64,000 bases of DNA from positions 18,515,366 through 18,579,365 of the forward strand of contig NC_088777.1 of assembly GCF_954871325.1 (NCBI RefSeq). The letters are read 5' to 3'. The translations under genes and the position numbers were made by a program. Below are positions 12,680 through 22,620 of the stretch, piece by piece. The notes beneath the pieces are model-generated. The model saw only the letters and a list, made by a program, of their open reading frames with translations. It ran no database searches and was not told the DNA's origin. The number at the start of each line of letters is the position of its first letter. Positions within the stretch are counted from its first letter, which is position 1. This stretch comes from Gordionus sp. m RMFG-2023. Taxonomy: Eukaryota; Nematomorpha; Gordioida; Chordodea; Parachordodidae.

Positions 12680-13140
12680 ATCTCCAATAATACGAGGTAA
12701 GATTTGTTGACCTGATTTTATCATGATTTTCTAATAAGTGGTTTGCCCAGGCTTTCTCAGTTTCCCTTATTACGAATTCACGTGTTTTTTTGTATGTATA
12801 CTAAGAGTTAGCCCGTAGACAATTAGTAAATCGGAGATTTCCTCTTTTAATTAGAAATTTAATATCTCCGGGCTTGGGAAAAATTTTTCAAAATTATTAT
12901 GGGTTGGACTGGGCTTAGAAAATATTCCTCAAAATTAATATTGACTTGGGTTTTAAAATTATTATGGATTGAGCTGGGCTTGAGAAAATTTTTTTAAATT
13001 ATTAAGGTCTTGAATGCTTGGAAATTTTTTCCAAATATTGTGGGCTTGAACCTAGCTTGGGATTTTTTAATGTTAAATATTAGTCTCATGATATTTTTAT
13101 AAAGAATTATATTTTGATTCAAAAAATAGTTTTCAGTAAC
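12680..13140. repeat. Dispersed repeat R, copy 1, right part
   Basis: Aligns with 13610-14110 through shared words such as TAAGTGGTT, CGCCCAGGCTTTC, CAGTTTCCCTTATTACG and CCCGTAGAC, followed by a run of GGGCTTGG/TTATTATGGGTT words. It is the continuation of 10480-10675 across the LTR insertion. Confidence 0.8.
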
Positions 13141-13429
13141 CTAAATGTAGACATCTTTTTATAAAAAAAATTAGCCTAGATTTATATGGCAAGAAAAACA
13201 AATTTCTTAAAAAATATATAAATAAATTGCATATAAGTTTCATTGGTATTGAATGTCATTTTTGTAATTTAGATAGATAGCATTTTTTTTACTTAACATA
13301 AAGATATAGATAGCCCTTATCAAATTCTTTGATAAATAATTTCGGAAATTCAAGACATACACTAAATTTATCTGAAAAACAACAATAACCCAATATAATA
13401 AACAACAATTTATTTTTTAGATTTAATTT

Positions 13430-14110
13430 TAATTGATCATAGTACAAAAAAAGTATAAGAATCATTCATTTTTATTTTATGGATAACAAATAATGATACA
13501 AACATGAATCATTAAGCATCATAAAAAATAAATTTTGTTAGAATTGTTTCAGTGGACATAATTTTATTCCATATTTTTCTCCATAACTTAATTTTTGGGG
13601 TTATCTCCAATAAAACGAAGTAAGATCAGATATTTTTTATAATAATAATAGGGCAGACCTGATTTTGTCATAATTCTCTAATAAGTGGTTCGCCCAGGCT
13701 TTCCCAGTTTCCCTTATTACGGAATTCACGTGCTTTTTTTGCATATATAACTAGGAGTTAACCCGTAGACTAACTGGTAATCAGTGATCCCTTCATGTGA
13801 TGATAAATTAATTAGAAATTATCTCCGGGCTTCGGGAAAAATTTCAAAATTATTATGGATATGACTGGGCTTGGAAAATATTTCTCAAAATTAATATTGG
13901 CTTGCACCTGACTTGGAAATATCTTTTACAAATTATTATGGGTCGGGCAAGGAAATTTTTTTAAAAATTATTATGGGTTGAGCTGGGCTTGCGAAAATTT
14001 TTCAAATTTATAAGGTCTTGGACGCTTGGAAATTTTCCAAATATTGTGAGCTTGGACCTGGCTTGAAATTTTTTAATAATAAATGTTAGTCTTATGTAAT
14101 ATTAATCAGA
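13430..14110. repeat. Dispersed repeat R, copy 2 (uninterrupted)
   Basis: Direct repeat of copy 1, about 70-85 percent alike by eye, with the intact TTATCTCCAATAAAACG site at about 13605. The 13.83-14.06 kb part is again made of GGGCTTGG-type words alternating with AAATTATTATGG. No coding capacity. Confidence 0.8.
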
Positions 14111-14227
14111 AATATTTTTACAAAGAACTTTGATATGGGGTAAAAGCTCATTTAAATATATTTGACTAAAAAAATAGTTTTCACTCTTAGTCCTAATGGG
14201 TTGAACTCGATGACATTGGTTGGACTT

Positions 14228-14346
14228 GGCCTTAATAGGGGGGGGGGGGTTAAAAGGAATATAAATTGAATATGATTTTTAAATAAAAGGTAACATCTAT
14301 CGTAAAAAAACGAATAAAATTCTAATTCCCCGTCATTTTTGACGGG
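14228..14346. repeat. Poly-G tract and CCCGTCA hairpin
   Basis: An unbroken G run of about 12 begins near 14228. CCCCGTCATTTTTGACGGG at 14328-14346 forms a 7-bp-stem hairpin, the second copy of the one at 3362-3384. Confidence 0.6.
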
Positions 14347-14397
14347 CTTTCTACTTAAATAATAATATTTAAAAAAAAGGAATCTTAATTTTACCAT

Positions 14398-15630
14398 AAC
14401 CTATGATTGATTGTTTAATTTAATAGTTTGTTATATAATTTTATTAACACTTGTGAGCGACTATTAAGATGAATAACACTATAAAATAATTGTTTTTTTA
14501 AATTACTCACACTGAATATTCTGAATATTATATATAAAAGATTTAAATTTAAATAAATTGATTGAATCAAAACATGAATATTCCTAGTTATTATATATAC
14601 ATATCCACTTCATATTTCATATAGCATTGTATTATTATCGTTATATACAAAAAAATTAGATGTTATCGAATAGCATTTGGTATACTCGGTTCAGTACTTT
14701 TATCACAATCCGATAGTTCAGGGTTTTAATACAGCAGGGGTTATTTTTTTTCTATAGCCAACTTGGACTTTCCGTCTTTAACTCGACCACGTGAATCCGT
14801 CAACATATATTGAAAATTAAATAGGTCCTATCAATACTGTGATAGTTGTTTTTCTAACGTTATATATCATCCTTACCCTACAATTCTGGCATGATAATGA
14901 ATGAATAAAAAACCTATCAAGTGACCCAAATAATACTTTGTTTTATATTGATAATTTAAATTTAATAATTTATATAAATTATTTTTATTATGTATTGCTG
15001 TGTTTCAGTAAAAAAAAAAAGGTATATTTATAGAATAAAATTGATTTTAAAAGCGGTTAGACAATATGAAAATTCTGAATAGAGTAAGAAATTAAATTTC
15101 GCTTAAATTTTATTATACTTATTGTCAAATACGATAATTGTCCAATCTTTATTTTTATGAACCATAATAATAATATAATAAAAATAAAATGTCTGACAAT
15201 AATAAAAATAACAGATACAACACTTATTAACTAAAATAAAAACTAGGATCAATACAATGCTGCAAAAAATAAATATGGTTCTGCTCTCACTTTTTATTTA
15301 GTTCATAACGTGAAGAAACATCCATAAAAGCAAGGGTATCATTCATAATTTTCTTTGCCATTTTTATTAAAAATATTTTTAGATTAAATTAATAATTGAT
15401 TTTATGCTACATTAAAAATAATTACTATATTTATTAGTACAATAAATAAATATACATTCTGGAAACAATCGCGAATTGTTTCTCTTTCTAAAAAAATCAT
15501 GCCCATATTAAAAATATTTTTGGTGTTTTTTTTTATTACCTAGACACCAGGAACAAAATATATAAATGTTTCATTTTTTTAATAATTAATGAAAATACAA
15601 TGTCGGGAAAGAAAGCAGCGTCTTCATGAA
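14398..15630. other. Non-coding AT-rich stretch
   Basis: Apart from a slightly GC-richer patch at 14690-14850, I see no ORF, RNA gene or transposon end. Confidence 0.5.
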
Positions 15631-15637
15631 CAAGGAA

Positions 15638-15698
15638 GGGGGGGGGGTAGTTTGTATCCATTTTTATTGAGGGGAGGGAGGGGGTAGGGGTAGGCATC
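15638..15698 (+). other. G-rich stretch with canonical G-quadruplex motif
   Basis: A run of about 10 G at 15639-15648 is followed at 15671-15690 by GGGGAGGGAGGGGGTAGGGG: four G-tracts of three or more with 1-2 base loops. By the usual G3N1-7 rule this is a strong intramolecular quadruplex candidate. Confidence 0.7.
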
Positions 15699-16546
15699 TT
15701 TAAGGGGAGTAGAATAAATTGGGGTATTATCTATTAAATTTTTAGATGAAATAGGACAAAATATATTGCTGTAAAAATTAATATTTTTATTATAGACCTA
15801 CTATAATACATTGATATTGCTATTATTTTCCAAATAAAACTTTCTACTAATCTTTTAAATGTAATTTAAAAGGGTTAGACATTCTCAACAAACTCATATT
15901 TATGCCAAACAATATTCTATAATAATGTTTTCATTGTAAATGAGGGAGTTTTGAATTAATTCCTGATTTAAATAATATCTCTTTTATATTCATAATATTT
16001 TGATAGTTGGCACTAAAGCATAAATGATTTAAGTTATTTTTAAAATTCATGGAGTACCAGTATAATTAAAAAGAGGTTATTTATAATAAGAGGCGAAAAT
16101 TTTTTAAGGGGTAAGCATAGGTTTTTGAGAGGCGCTTGCATCCAATGAAAATCTTGTCATGTAGACACTGGGGAAAGTACACTTTAACAAGCATATTTTT
16201 TTAAATAAATATATGGCACGCAATTAGAATATAGTTAGGTTTAAAACACTTATATTACCTACTATATCATATATTATAAAAATAGAAGTTTTTTATATTA
16301 ATTTTTTATATTTTACTGCAAGGATTAATTTAGCATTTATTATAGCAATAAGAAAATAAAAATACAAACAATGAAGTGACGATTTTTAAGAATATAAATT
16401 TCCAAATCCATAAATATTAATAATAGATGACCTAATTCATACTTGTATTAATGTGTATTGTGTCTTATAAATATATAATATCAAAGTCCAAACTGGGTAA
16501 TTTCGAAACGTTGGGATTGAAAAAATTTATTTTTTCGCAATTATAA
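15699..16546. other. Non-coding AT-rich stretch
   Basis: The words GAGGCGAAAATTTTTTAAGGGG (16090) and GAGAGGCGCTTGCATCC (16128) hint at an old element end. No ORF, RNA or TSD could be defined. Confidence 0.5.
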
Positions 16547-16641
16547 GTCTAAATCAGTGGCATCGCTAGCCTTTAAAATCTCAGAGGGTTCAACTAAAAA
16601 AATTTTATGGAGGGCTTCGCTCCCATACTCCCCAATTTGCG

Positions 16642-16652
16642 GGCCTTCGGCC
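16642..16652. repeat. GGCCTTCGGCC palindrome in GC-rich module
   Basis: Part of a block (about 16600-16655) containing TATGGAGGGCTTCGCTCCC and CCCCAATTTGCGGGCC. A longer version in opposite orientation lies at 25886-25965 within a different hAT element. Confidence 0.7.
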
Positions 16653-18559
16653 GGGTTTTTTATAAATATATTATACTTTTAAAAATTTATTAATTCTGAA
16701 TAATTATTCTCAATTTCATATTTTGTCATTTATTATATTATGCATACAAAATAAATTGGCATATAAATAATTAAAACCATACAAGACATTTCTAAAAATA
16801 ATATTTTTTAATACAAAATCTATATATTACAGTATAAAGTATTTTCGATTGCTGATATAAAAAAAAATTTGCGTCTAAAGAATTACAAGTGATAAAAAAG
16901 ATTAATTAATTCATACATATGCCTCATTTTATAGGTTTTTAAAAACCACATAATGCAATAATATAATTCTTAGCAACTTACATTGACAAAAGGTTATCAA
17001 ACTAATATAACTCTTTGTTACTATTTTAGACAATATTTTATATAATAAATTAATAAGGAAAAATTTATAGCCCTATACCAAATCAACAATTTTTGAAGAA
17101 GAGTAAACGACCAATCCAAATCATAAAACTATATGGTGGTTAGAGCTTCCTTTTAGATGACATCATGGAAGTTAGATTAATAATCGAGAAAATTATCGTG
17201 AGATATTAAATTTCTAAAAGATTATCTTCCATTTTAAATGATATATAAATGACTTAACTACACGGTTGACGGTTATTGTTTATCTAAAATATGCAATTAT
17301 ATGCTCTCAGCCGTTGTTGTAATAATCTTAAATTACATAGCAACACAAATAATAGATACTGGTTAATTTGTAGTAATAGCTATGACACTCACGATGTAAA
17401 CTTATATCAGAATTTATTATGTTGGATAAATTGATAAAATATAAACACTAAAAATCTTTGGAAGAAATAATTATGCAAATATATTGAAGCCTGGAGTTAT
17501 TTATACAGTAATGCCATATTAGAAATGAAACATTTTCTAACTATAAAATAAGGAGATATGATGAAAAAATTAAGATTTTATATGTCGCACCACGTATATT
17601 ATATCTTAAAATAATAGTAGTTTGTAATAATATCAATAAAAATTTAACTCAAAACTGTTTTTCGAAAAATAAAAAATAGCTTTCCTAAAAACACGTAAAA
17701 AAGAGAAGAAAATATATCAAATTTTTTACATCTATTGCAGGATGAATAATAAAATGTTTAATTTTTAAATTATAATGTAAAAAAATAGATGGCGTTAAAT
17801 ACTTGAATACAAATTGTTACCATATTTATTATCAAAACCATTTATTAGTAAAATTATTTATTATAATATTAACTGTAATATATTATATAACTGTCAAATA
17901 CCTTTATAAAAGTGGTATTTTATCTAATATTTTATAACAAACTGTGTATAATAGAGGATTATAAACTATATTTCTATTTATATACTTTTTATAAAGAAAT
18001 CTCTTATACTTATTTGGAAATTAAAAATATTTTTAGGAATAGGTATGATAATTAAATTTAAAGATAAATATACAGTTGATTAGTCATTTTGAACTCGGCT
18101 AATTACAATATTAAATTTGTTAATTTTCAAATAATATGATTATATTTATTTAATTAGGGTTATATAATAATTTAAATAATAAAAGTCAATTAAACTTCTG
18201 TTAAAGATAAATTAATACTAAATGAGATATTGATATTATATTTTTCATACAGAATTTGATTGCAAGCTGACATAGTGAAAATATAATTGATATCATTGGC
18301 GTAGCAGCCCCAAAGCTAAAAAATGCAGATGCCGGATTTTTAAAAATATTAATGTTTATATTAATTTATATTTGTTAATATTTATTCCTATCTCATATTA
18401 AATATATATTTAATTACATTTATTTATCACATTCATCTATTAAGTTATTTATCAATTAATTTCGATTTCAAGTTTTCATTGGCGTAATATTTACCTATTA
18501 TTTTCAAATTTCTAGTGGCGTATTATTTATCTACCATTTTCATATTTCTAGTCAAATAA

Positions 18560-19165
18560 TAATTTTTCTGAAAATCCTTGTCCAACAGGGAGAAAGAAAG
18601 TGCAAGCTTGTCCAACGAGATGGAGTCTCCGCCATCAAGTAGTAACAGCTTTTATGGAGTTAGAAGAACCGATTATTAAAGCTATTACTGAAGAAATATT
18701 TCCAAATAAGCAAGAAAATTATTGGATTCAATACCTATTTCAATTTTTTTTTCTCATTAGAATGTATTATTTAATTATACAACTATTTTATGTAATACTT
18801 TTCAAAAACATGACATTGACTTTTAAGAAGATGAGAATAGCGGAGAGCATTTTATTAGAACTCAAGGAAATTATGGCTAATGTTGATGAAGAATAATTTT
18901 ATATGTTATCGTTGAGTCAAAAGGAGAGCTATACGTGTTTAATATTTGTCTCACTCGATTTGCAGCAAGGCAAGCTCATCGTCAAAACATTAGTATAAAA
19001 TCAGAAGAAAAGTATTATAAAACTTTAATCCAAATAAATGAATGGTTTTTAATTCATCATGCAGAACTTACCAATCTGCAGATATTACTTCCACAAAAGC
19101 CTTCCCAATCTTTTTCAAATGGTGATAGAAAAAAAATAATATTTGTTTTATGTCTTTTAGCTGAA
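18560..19165 (+). pseudogene. hAT transposase fragment, ZMYM/TTF-type family
   Basis: Two open blocks. 18600-18896 reads QACPTRWSLRHQVVTAFMEL and goes on to an E/K-rich helix. 18935-19168 reads FNICLTRFAARQAHRQNISI, then SEEKYYKTLIQINEWFLIHH. The C-x-TRW and S-R-x-x-RQ-HR...EEYY signatures belong to the hAT group found in ZMYM-like transposases. The catalytic N-terminal part and the dimerisation end are missing. A related, more damaged copy lies on the minus strand at 37628-38230 within B2. Confidence 0.75.
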
Positions 19166-19328
19166 TAACTATGTTTAAAAGATTAACTAAGATATAGTCC
19201 CAAAAAATGCTATGATGCTTTGTATATTTTCAAACACATTTTAGATTTTATTCCCAATGTATTAAAATTATATATATTAGCAATTAGTAAACTAATGAGA
19301 GAACATTCTCTTTTTTTAAGAAGAATAA

Positions 19329-19602
19329 CAGAGCCCTGCAGAGATACAATTTGCAAGGCACGGCCTAGATTTTTTTTCGGCCCGGCCCGGTTTTTTTTTT
19401 TAAAGAAATTATATTTATTTTTTATTTTTATAGCTAATTTCAAATATTTAGATTTAAAATATATAGCCGAGCCCGGATAATTTTTTTTTAAAAAATCAGG
19501 CCCGGCCCGGCTGTTTTTTTTTAAAAAATTTTGCGCCCTGCCCAGGTGTCTTTAAAAAATTAAAATACCATCCGACCCGGGAACCGGGCCTGCAGTTCTC
19601 TG
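19329..19602. mobile_element. GC-rich MITE (CGGCCCGG family)
   Basis: Starts CAGAGCCCTGCAGAGATAC and ends GGGCCTGCAGTTCTCTG, so the ends are imperfect inverted repeats. The interior alternates GGCCCGGCCCGG with long T or A runs. Related blocks occur at 37145-37220, 50211-50566 and about 60720-61150. No clear TSD here. Confidence 0.65.
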
Positions 19603-19991
19603 AAAACATACCTAAGAAGTACAACTTCTGAAAGTGGATTGAATGGTTTGGATCTTTTAAATATTTATAAGCATTTGACGCCAAGCAAGGATGAGTAATT
19701 GAAAAATTAGCTCAATCCCAACGAAGATTGGATTTTACATTGTAAATATAATACAAAATACAATTATTCTTCAGAAACTTTTTGTGTATTAATATTTATA
19801 TTTCCAACTTTCCAACATTAAATTTTTTTACTTTATATATAAATTTTAAAGGCTTAAAAATTTCAAATTTCTATTTTGGGCATTTAAGTGATCCATATGG
19901 TGGTTATATTCACTTTATATTTTTCAATTCACATTTATTTTATAGTTTTTTATGTGACTGTTTATATATATAATTTTTTTATAATTTATAT

Positions 19992-20309
19992 TGTTGTATT
20001 GTACACTTTTTTAATGTATATTTTATTTGATAAAGTGATTTATTTTAACAGATGTATTAATTTTTATGTAAATGACTGATGATATTTATTACATTAACGA
20101 AATTGTAAAAATCACTTTTTCATTTTATATAAACTTTTGATTCAATTTAATTTTATAATAATAAAAAAAAATATAAAGAGAAAGTTAACAAAATTTTAAC
20201 TCAGAGTATCGCTATCAGAGGCGATACTCTTATTCCAATAAAATATATACGCTAAATTAAATAAAATCAATTTATGAATGTTTATTCTTTTTATTCAACA
20301 AATATGAAA
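19992..20309. repeat. 5' LTR
   Basis: 318 bp, starting TGTTGTATTGTACAC and ending CAACAAATATGAAA. It contains a perfect 10-bp inverted repeat AGAGTATCGC...GCGATACTCT at 20203-20230 with an 8-base loop. Confidence 0.9.
20203..20230. promoter_or_regulatory. LTR stem-loop, 10-bp perfect stem
   Basis: AGAGTATCGC and GCGATACTCT flank TATCAGAG. The 3' LTR keeps the stem at 21900-21927, preceded by an extra 11-bp half-stem duplication. Its position in the LTR suggests an RNA structure near R/U5; that role is inference. Confidence 0.6.
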
Positions 20310-20310
20310 A

Positions 20311-20391
20311 TGGTGCCGTGACCAGGATTCGAACCTGGGTTAATGCGGTCACAGTTCGCAATTTTATAACCTACTATATTATCAATGCGGC
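20311..20391 (-). tRNA. tRNA-His-like sequence with encoded CCA, used as primer-binding site
   Basis: The minus strand reads a T-arm CCCAGGTTCGAATCCTGG, then TCACGGCA and CCA. Upstream are a D-arm-like TATAGTAGGTTA, an anticodon region TGCG-AACTGTGAC-CGCA containing GTG, and a 5' end GCCG that pairs with CGGC. It aligns over its full length with eukaryotic tRNA-His, but with indels in the D and anticodon arms and only 4 of 7 acceptor pairs, so it should not work as a tRNA. Encoded CCA and its place one base after the LTR identify it as a primer copy, not a tRNA gene. Confidence 0.8.
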
Positions 20392-20465
20392 GAAATGATC
20401 ACTCTTTCAGGTGCAGTATATTCTCATTTGTATTCGACTTTGAGAGAAGGCCACTATAGGCAAAT

Positions 20466-20815
20466 TATTCCAAAATTGGAAATTAATATATAATAAAGGT
20501 AAAATAAAAAAAATGAATATTCCAAAATTGGAAATTAATATATTATAAAGGTAAAATAAAAAAAATGAGTATTCCAAAATTGGAAATTAATATATTATAA
20601 GGGTAAAATAAAAGGGATGAATATTCCAAAATTGGAAATTAATATATTATAAAGGTAAAATAAAAATAAAAATATTCAAAATTGGGAATTAATATATAAA
20701 GGTAAAATAAAAAAAGGATGAATATTCCAAAATTGGGAATTAATATATTATAAAGGTAAAATAAAAAAAGATAAATATTCCAAAATTGGGAATTAATATT
20801 ATTAAGATAAAATAA
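20466..20815. repeat. Tandem repeat, about 52 bp x 7, in LTR-element interior
   Basis: Units contain TTCCAAAATTGGRAATTAAT and then TATAAAGGTAAAATAAA. The CCAAAATTGG core is itself a palindrome. Repeats begin soon after the tRNA-like block and are slightly divergent. Confidence 0.9.
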
Positions 20816-21364
20816 AATAATAAATATTAAAAAAAGAGAATTTCATAAAGGATCTTATTCGATATTTGTTTTGTTGGGAGGAGGTTTTCAAGTGAATATT
20901 ATTATTAAAGTAATAGCGGAATAAAATATATGCATCAAATTATTCGAAATCTTTACCTAACCTTCTATATTATCTATGACATTATTCATTGGTATTCTTT
21001 CAAAGAAATGAAATTCCTATAAAAACCATTTTTTAGTAAAGATATTGTATACGTTATGTTTACTTCGTAAAAAAAATTTAAATCCTTATATAAAATTATT
21101 CAAGAATATAAGGAAATTATTCCAGGATATTCAAATAATGTTTAATCATATTCGAAATTATATTAAATGATTTACCGATAATAATGGGGAGATGTGGATG
21201 AAAATTTTGAGTATAAATTGTTTACATTATATTCTGTATTCGAATTGGAGAAAATTATGATGAAATATTTAAAAAAATATATTCTATTCTTTATGCAAAT
21301 TGGGGAAATATAAATTTACGGTATTACAGAGAAATTGTAGCAGGAGAAATTATATAATATTTTT

Positions 21365-21510
21365 ATTCTTATTCGTAAGACGACTAAAACGGCGTCCTCC
21401 TTTGGACAAAAAAAAACCGCATTTATTTATTCTTATTCGTGAGACGAATCAAACGGCGTCCTCCTATGGACATAAAGCCGCATTTCTTAATTCTTATTAT
21501 AAAGTCGATC
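21365..21510. repeat. 64-bp direct repeat with CGGCGTCCTCC-GGAC hairpin core
   Basis: Two full units (21365, 21429) and a partial third share ATTCTTATTCGTRAGACGA, AACGGCGTCCTCCTWTGGAC and then CCGCATTT. GTCC/GGAC and CGG/CCG pair around CTCCTWT. This is the GC-richest part of the interior; a packaging or dimerisation structure is possible but unproven. Confidence 0.6.
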
Positions 21511-21664
21511 AAGATAATTTATTTTCGGCGAAAATTTTATAGACACCAAAATAAGCGGAATGTTTAAATATATAGTTTGGAGTAAATGAAAAACGTCAGA
21601 TGTGTATTTATATTTCGTATATTATTGGTCATATATTTTCAATCACCCCTAACACTTGGGTTTA

Positions 21665-21677
21665 GTAATGGGTGGCA
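21665..21677 (+). other. Putative polypurine tract
   Basis: AGTAATGGGTGGC(A) immediately precedes the 3' LTR, the position of a plus-strand primer in LTR elements. Confidence 0.55.
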
Positions 21678-22006
21678 TGTTGTATTGTACACTTTTTTAA
21701 TGTATATTTTATTTGATAAAGTGATTTATTTTAACAGATGTATTAATTTTTATGTAAATGACTGATGATATTTATTACATTAACGAAATTGTAAAAATCA
21801 CTTTTTCATTTTATATAAACTTTTGATTCAATTTAATTTTATAATAATAAAAAAAAATATAAAGAGAAAGTTAACAAAATTTTAACTCAGAGTATCGCCA
21901 GAGTATCGCTATCAGAGGCGATACTCTTATTCCAATAAAATATATACGCTAAATTAAATAAAATCAATTTATGAAGGTTTATTCTTTTTATTTAACAAAT
22001 ATGAAA
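21678..22006. repeat. 3' LTR
   Basis: 329 bp, identical in start and end to the 5' LTR. The length difference is an 11-bp tandem duplication CCAGAGTATCG at the hairpin. Confidence 0.9.
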
Positions 22007-22437
22007 TATATAATTTAAAATTGTGTATTAGAAATAGTTATTAGTCTTAATAAATTTATGCTTGATATTTTTAAATAACAATAATATTTAATAAAAAAAT
22101 TTATAACCCCCCCCCCCTTCCCCAGACCAAATTCCTGCGTACGGGCCTGATTGATATGTATTAATCTTCTAATAATTAAAATAGTATTCATTTAATAAAA
22201 ATTTAAATAGTCTTATTTATTTCTAAATAATAAGATTAAATCTATATACTACTTAATGGAATTATAAAAGAAATCATTCAGGGGGGTATCAAAAAAATTT
22301 ATTTTTAGTTCAAGGGGATATTAATGTCATTAAAAAAAAAATTTTTGCTTCAAGTGGCTATTCAAATTTTTCAGGGGGCTCGAGCCCCTGCTCCCCCCAC
22401 CCTAGCAACGCCACTGGTCTAAATTTTAGTTAGTCGG

Positions 22438-22620
22438 TTAAGAAAGGCTTGTGGATTCTATATTATTAGGGAATTCTGACATGTATCTTAAATAAAAGAA
22501 ATTCCTAAAAACTAAATTTCGATTATATTCAATGAATCGGGGGGGATGCCTTTGATCGTAAGACACTTCCTCATATTTTTCGTCCAACTCGTCCAATTCG
22601 TTCATAATGGAGATTAACAA
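22438..22620 (-). pseudogene. Isolated 60-codon ORF, unrecognised
   Basis: Starts MLISIMNELDELDEKYEEVS and continues with charged, coding-like composition to a stop close to the right TSD of hAT A. No intron signals or neighbouring exons were found. It could be a gene fragment or chance. Confidence 0.25.

Larger units (their letters stand above)
10671..12684. mobile_element. Probable solo LTR with 5-bp TSD, split by a hAT
   Basis: ATCTC at 10671-10675 recurs at 12680-12684. Between them a sequence starts TGTTGTAGACATGC and ends CCATTACAACA, the TG...CA ends and 5-bp duplication expected of a solo LTR. Without the nested hAT (10698-12334) it would be about 360 bp. The paralogous repeat copy at 13600 has one uninterrupted TTATCTCCAATAAAACG site, which supports insertion. 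There is no internal coding region. Confidence 0.7.
19987..22011. mobile_element. Complete non-coding LTR retrotransposon (TRIM-like)
   Basis: Two LTRs, 19992-20309 and 21678-22006, differ only by two or three substitutions and an 11-bp tandem duplication, and are flanked by TATAT on both sides (19987-19991, 22007-22011). One base after the 5' LTR sits a tRNA-His primer-binding site. A purine-rich AGTAATGGGTGGC directly precedes the 3' LTR. The 1.37-kb interior has tandem repeats and no gag or pol, so it depends on enzymes from another element. LTR similarity makes it one of the youngest insertions in the window. Confidence 0.93.
18286..22157. mobile_element. hAT 'B1' nested in hAT A, perfect TSD and empty site known
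   Basis: ATTGATAT at 18286-18293 recurs at 22150-22157. The element (18294-22149) starts CATTGGCGTAGCAGCC and ends with a C-rich run, then AATTCCTGCGTACGGGCCTG. Copy 2 of the host element at 29027-30837 has a single ATTGATAT (complement near 29279-29286) with no insertion, giving a direct empty-site proof. B1 carries a broken transposase, a GC-rich MITE and a complete LTR element. Confidence 0.95.
16547..22424. mobile_element. Non-autonomous hAT 'A', copy 1, perfect TSD, with nested insertions
   Basis: GTCTAAAT at 16547-16554 is repeated at 22417-22424. The element (16555-22416) begins CAGTGGCATCGCTAG and ends CTAGCAACGCCACTG. Without the nested hAT B1 (18294-22149) it is about 2.0 kb. Just inside the left end is a GC-rich module with TTTGCGGGCCTTCGGCCGG (16637-16655). 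The right end has the palindromic GGGGGCTCGAGCCCCTG. The interior 16.68-18.28 kb is A+T-rich and non-coding, so mobility would need a transposase from elsewhere. Confidence 0.93.

Noticed and set aside
19210-19684. Overlapping ORFs on both strands at 19.2-19.7 kb
   Set aside because: They arise from the GC-rich MITE and its poly-A/T runs, giving Arg/Pro/Gly- and Lys/Phe-rich chance translations.
20311-20391. A functional tRNA-His gene
   Set aside because: Encoded CCA, broken acceptor pairing, indels in two arms and its position one base after an LTR all speak for a primer-binding-site copy.
21300-21542. 80-codon ORF within the LTR element
   Set aside because: It runs through the 64-bp direct repeats, has no recognisable domain and looks like an effect of repeat structure.
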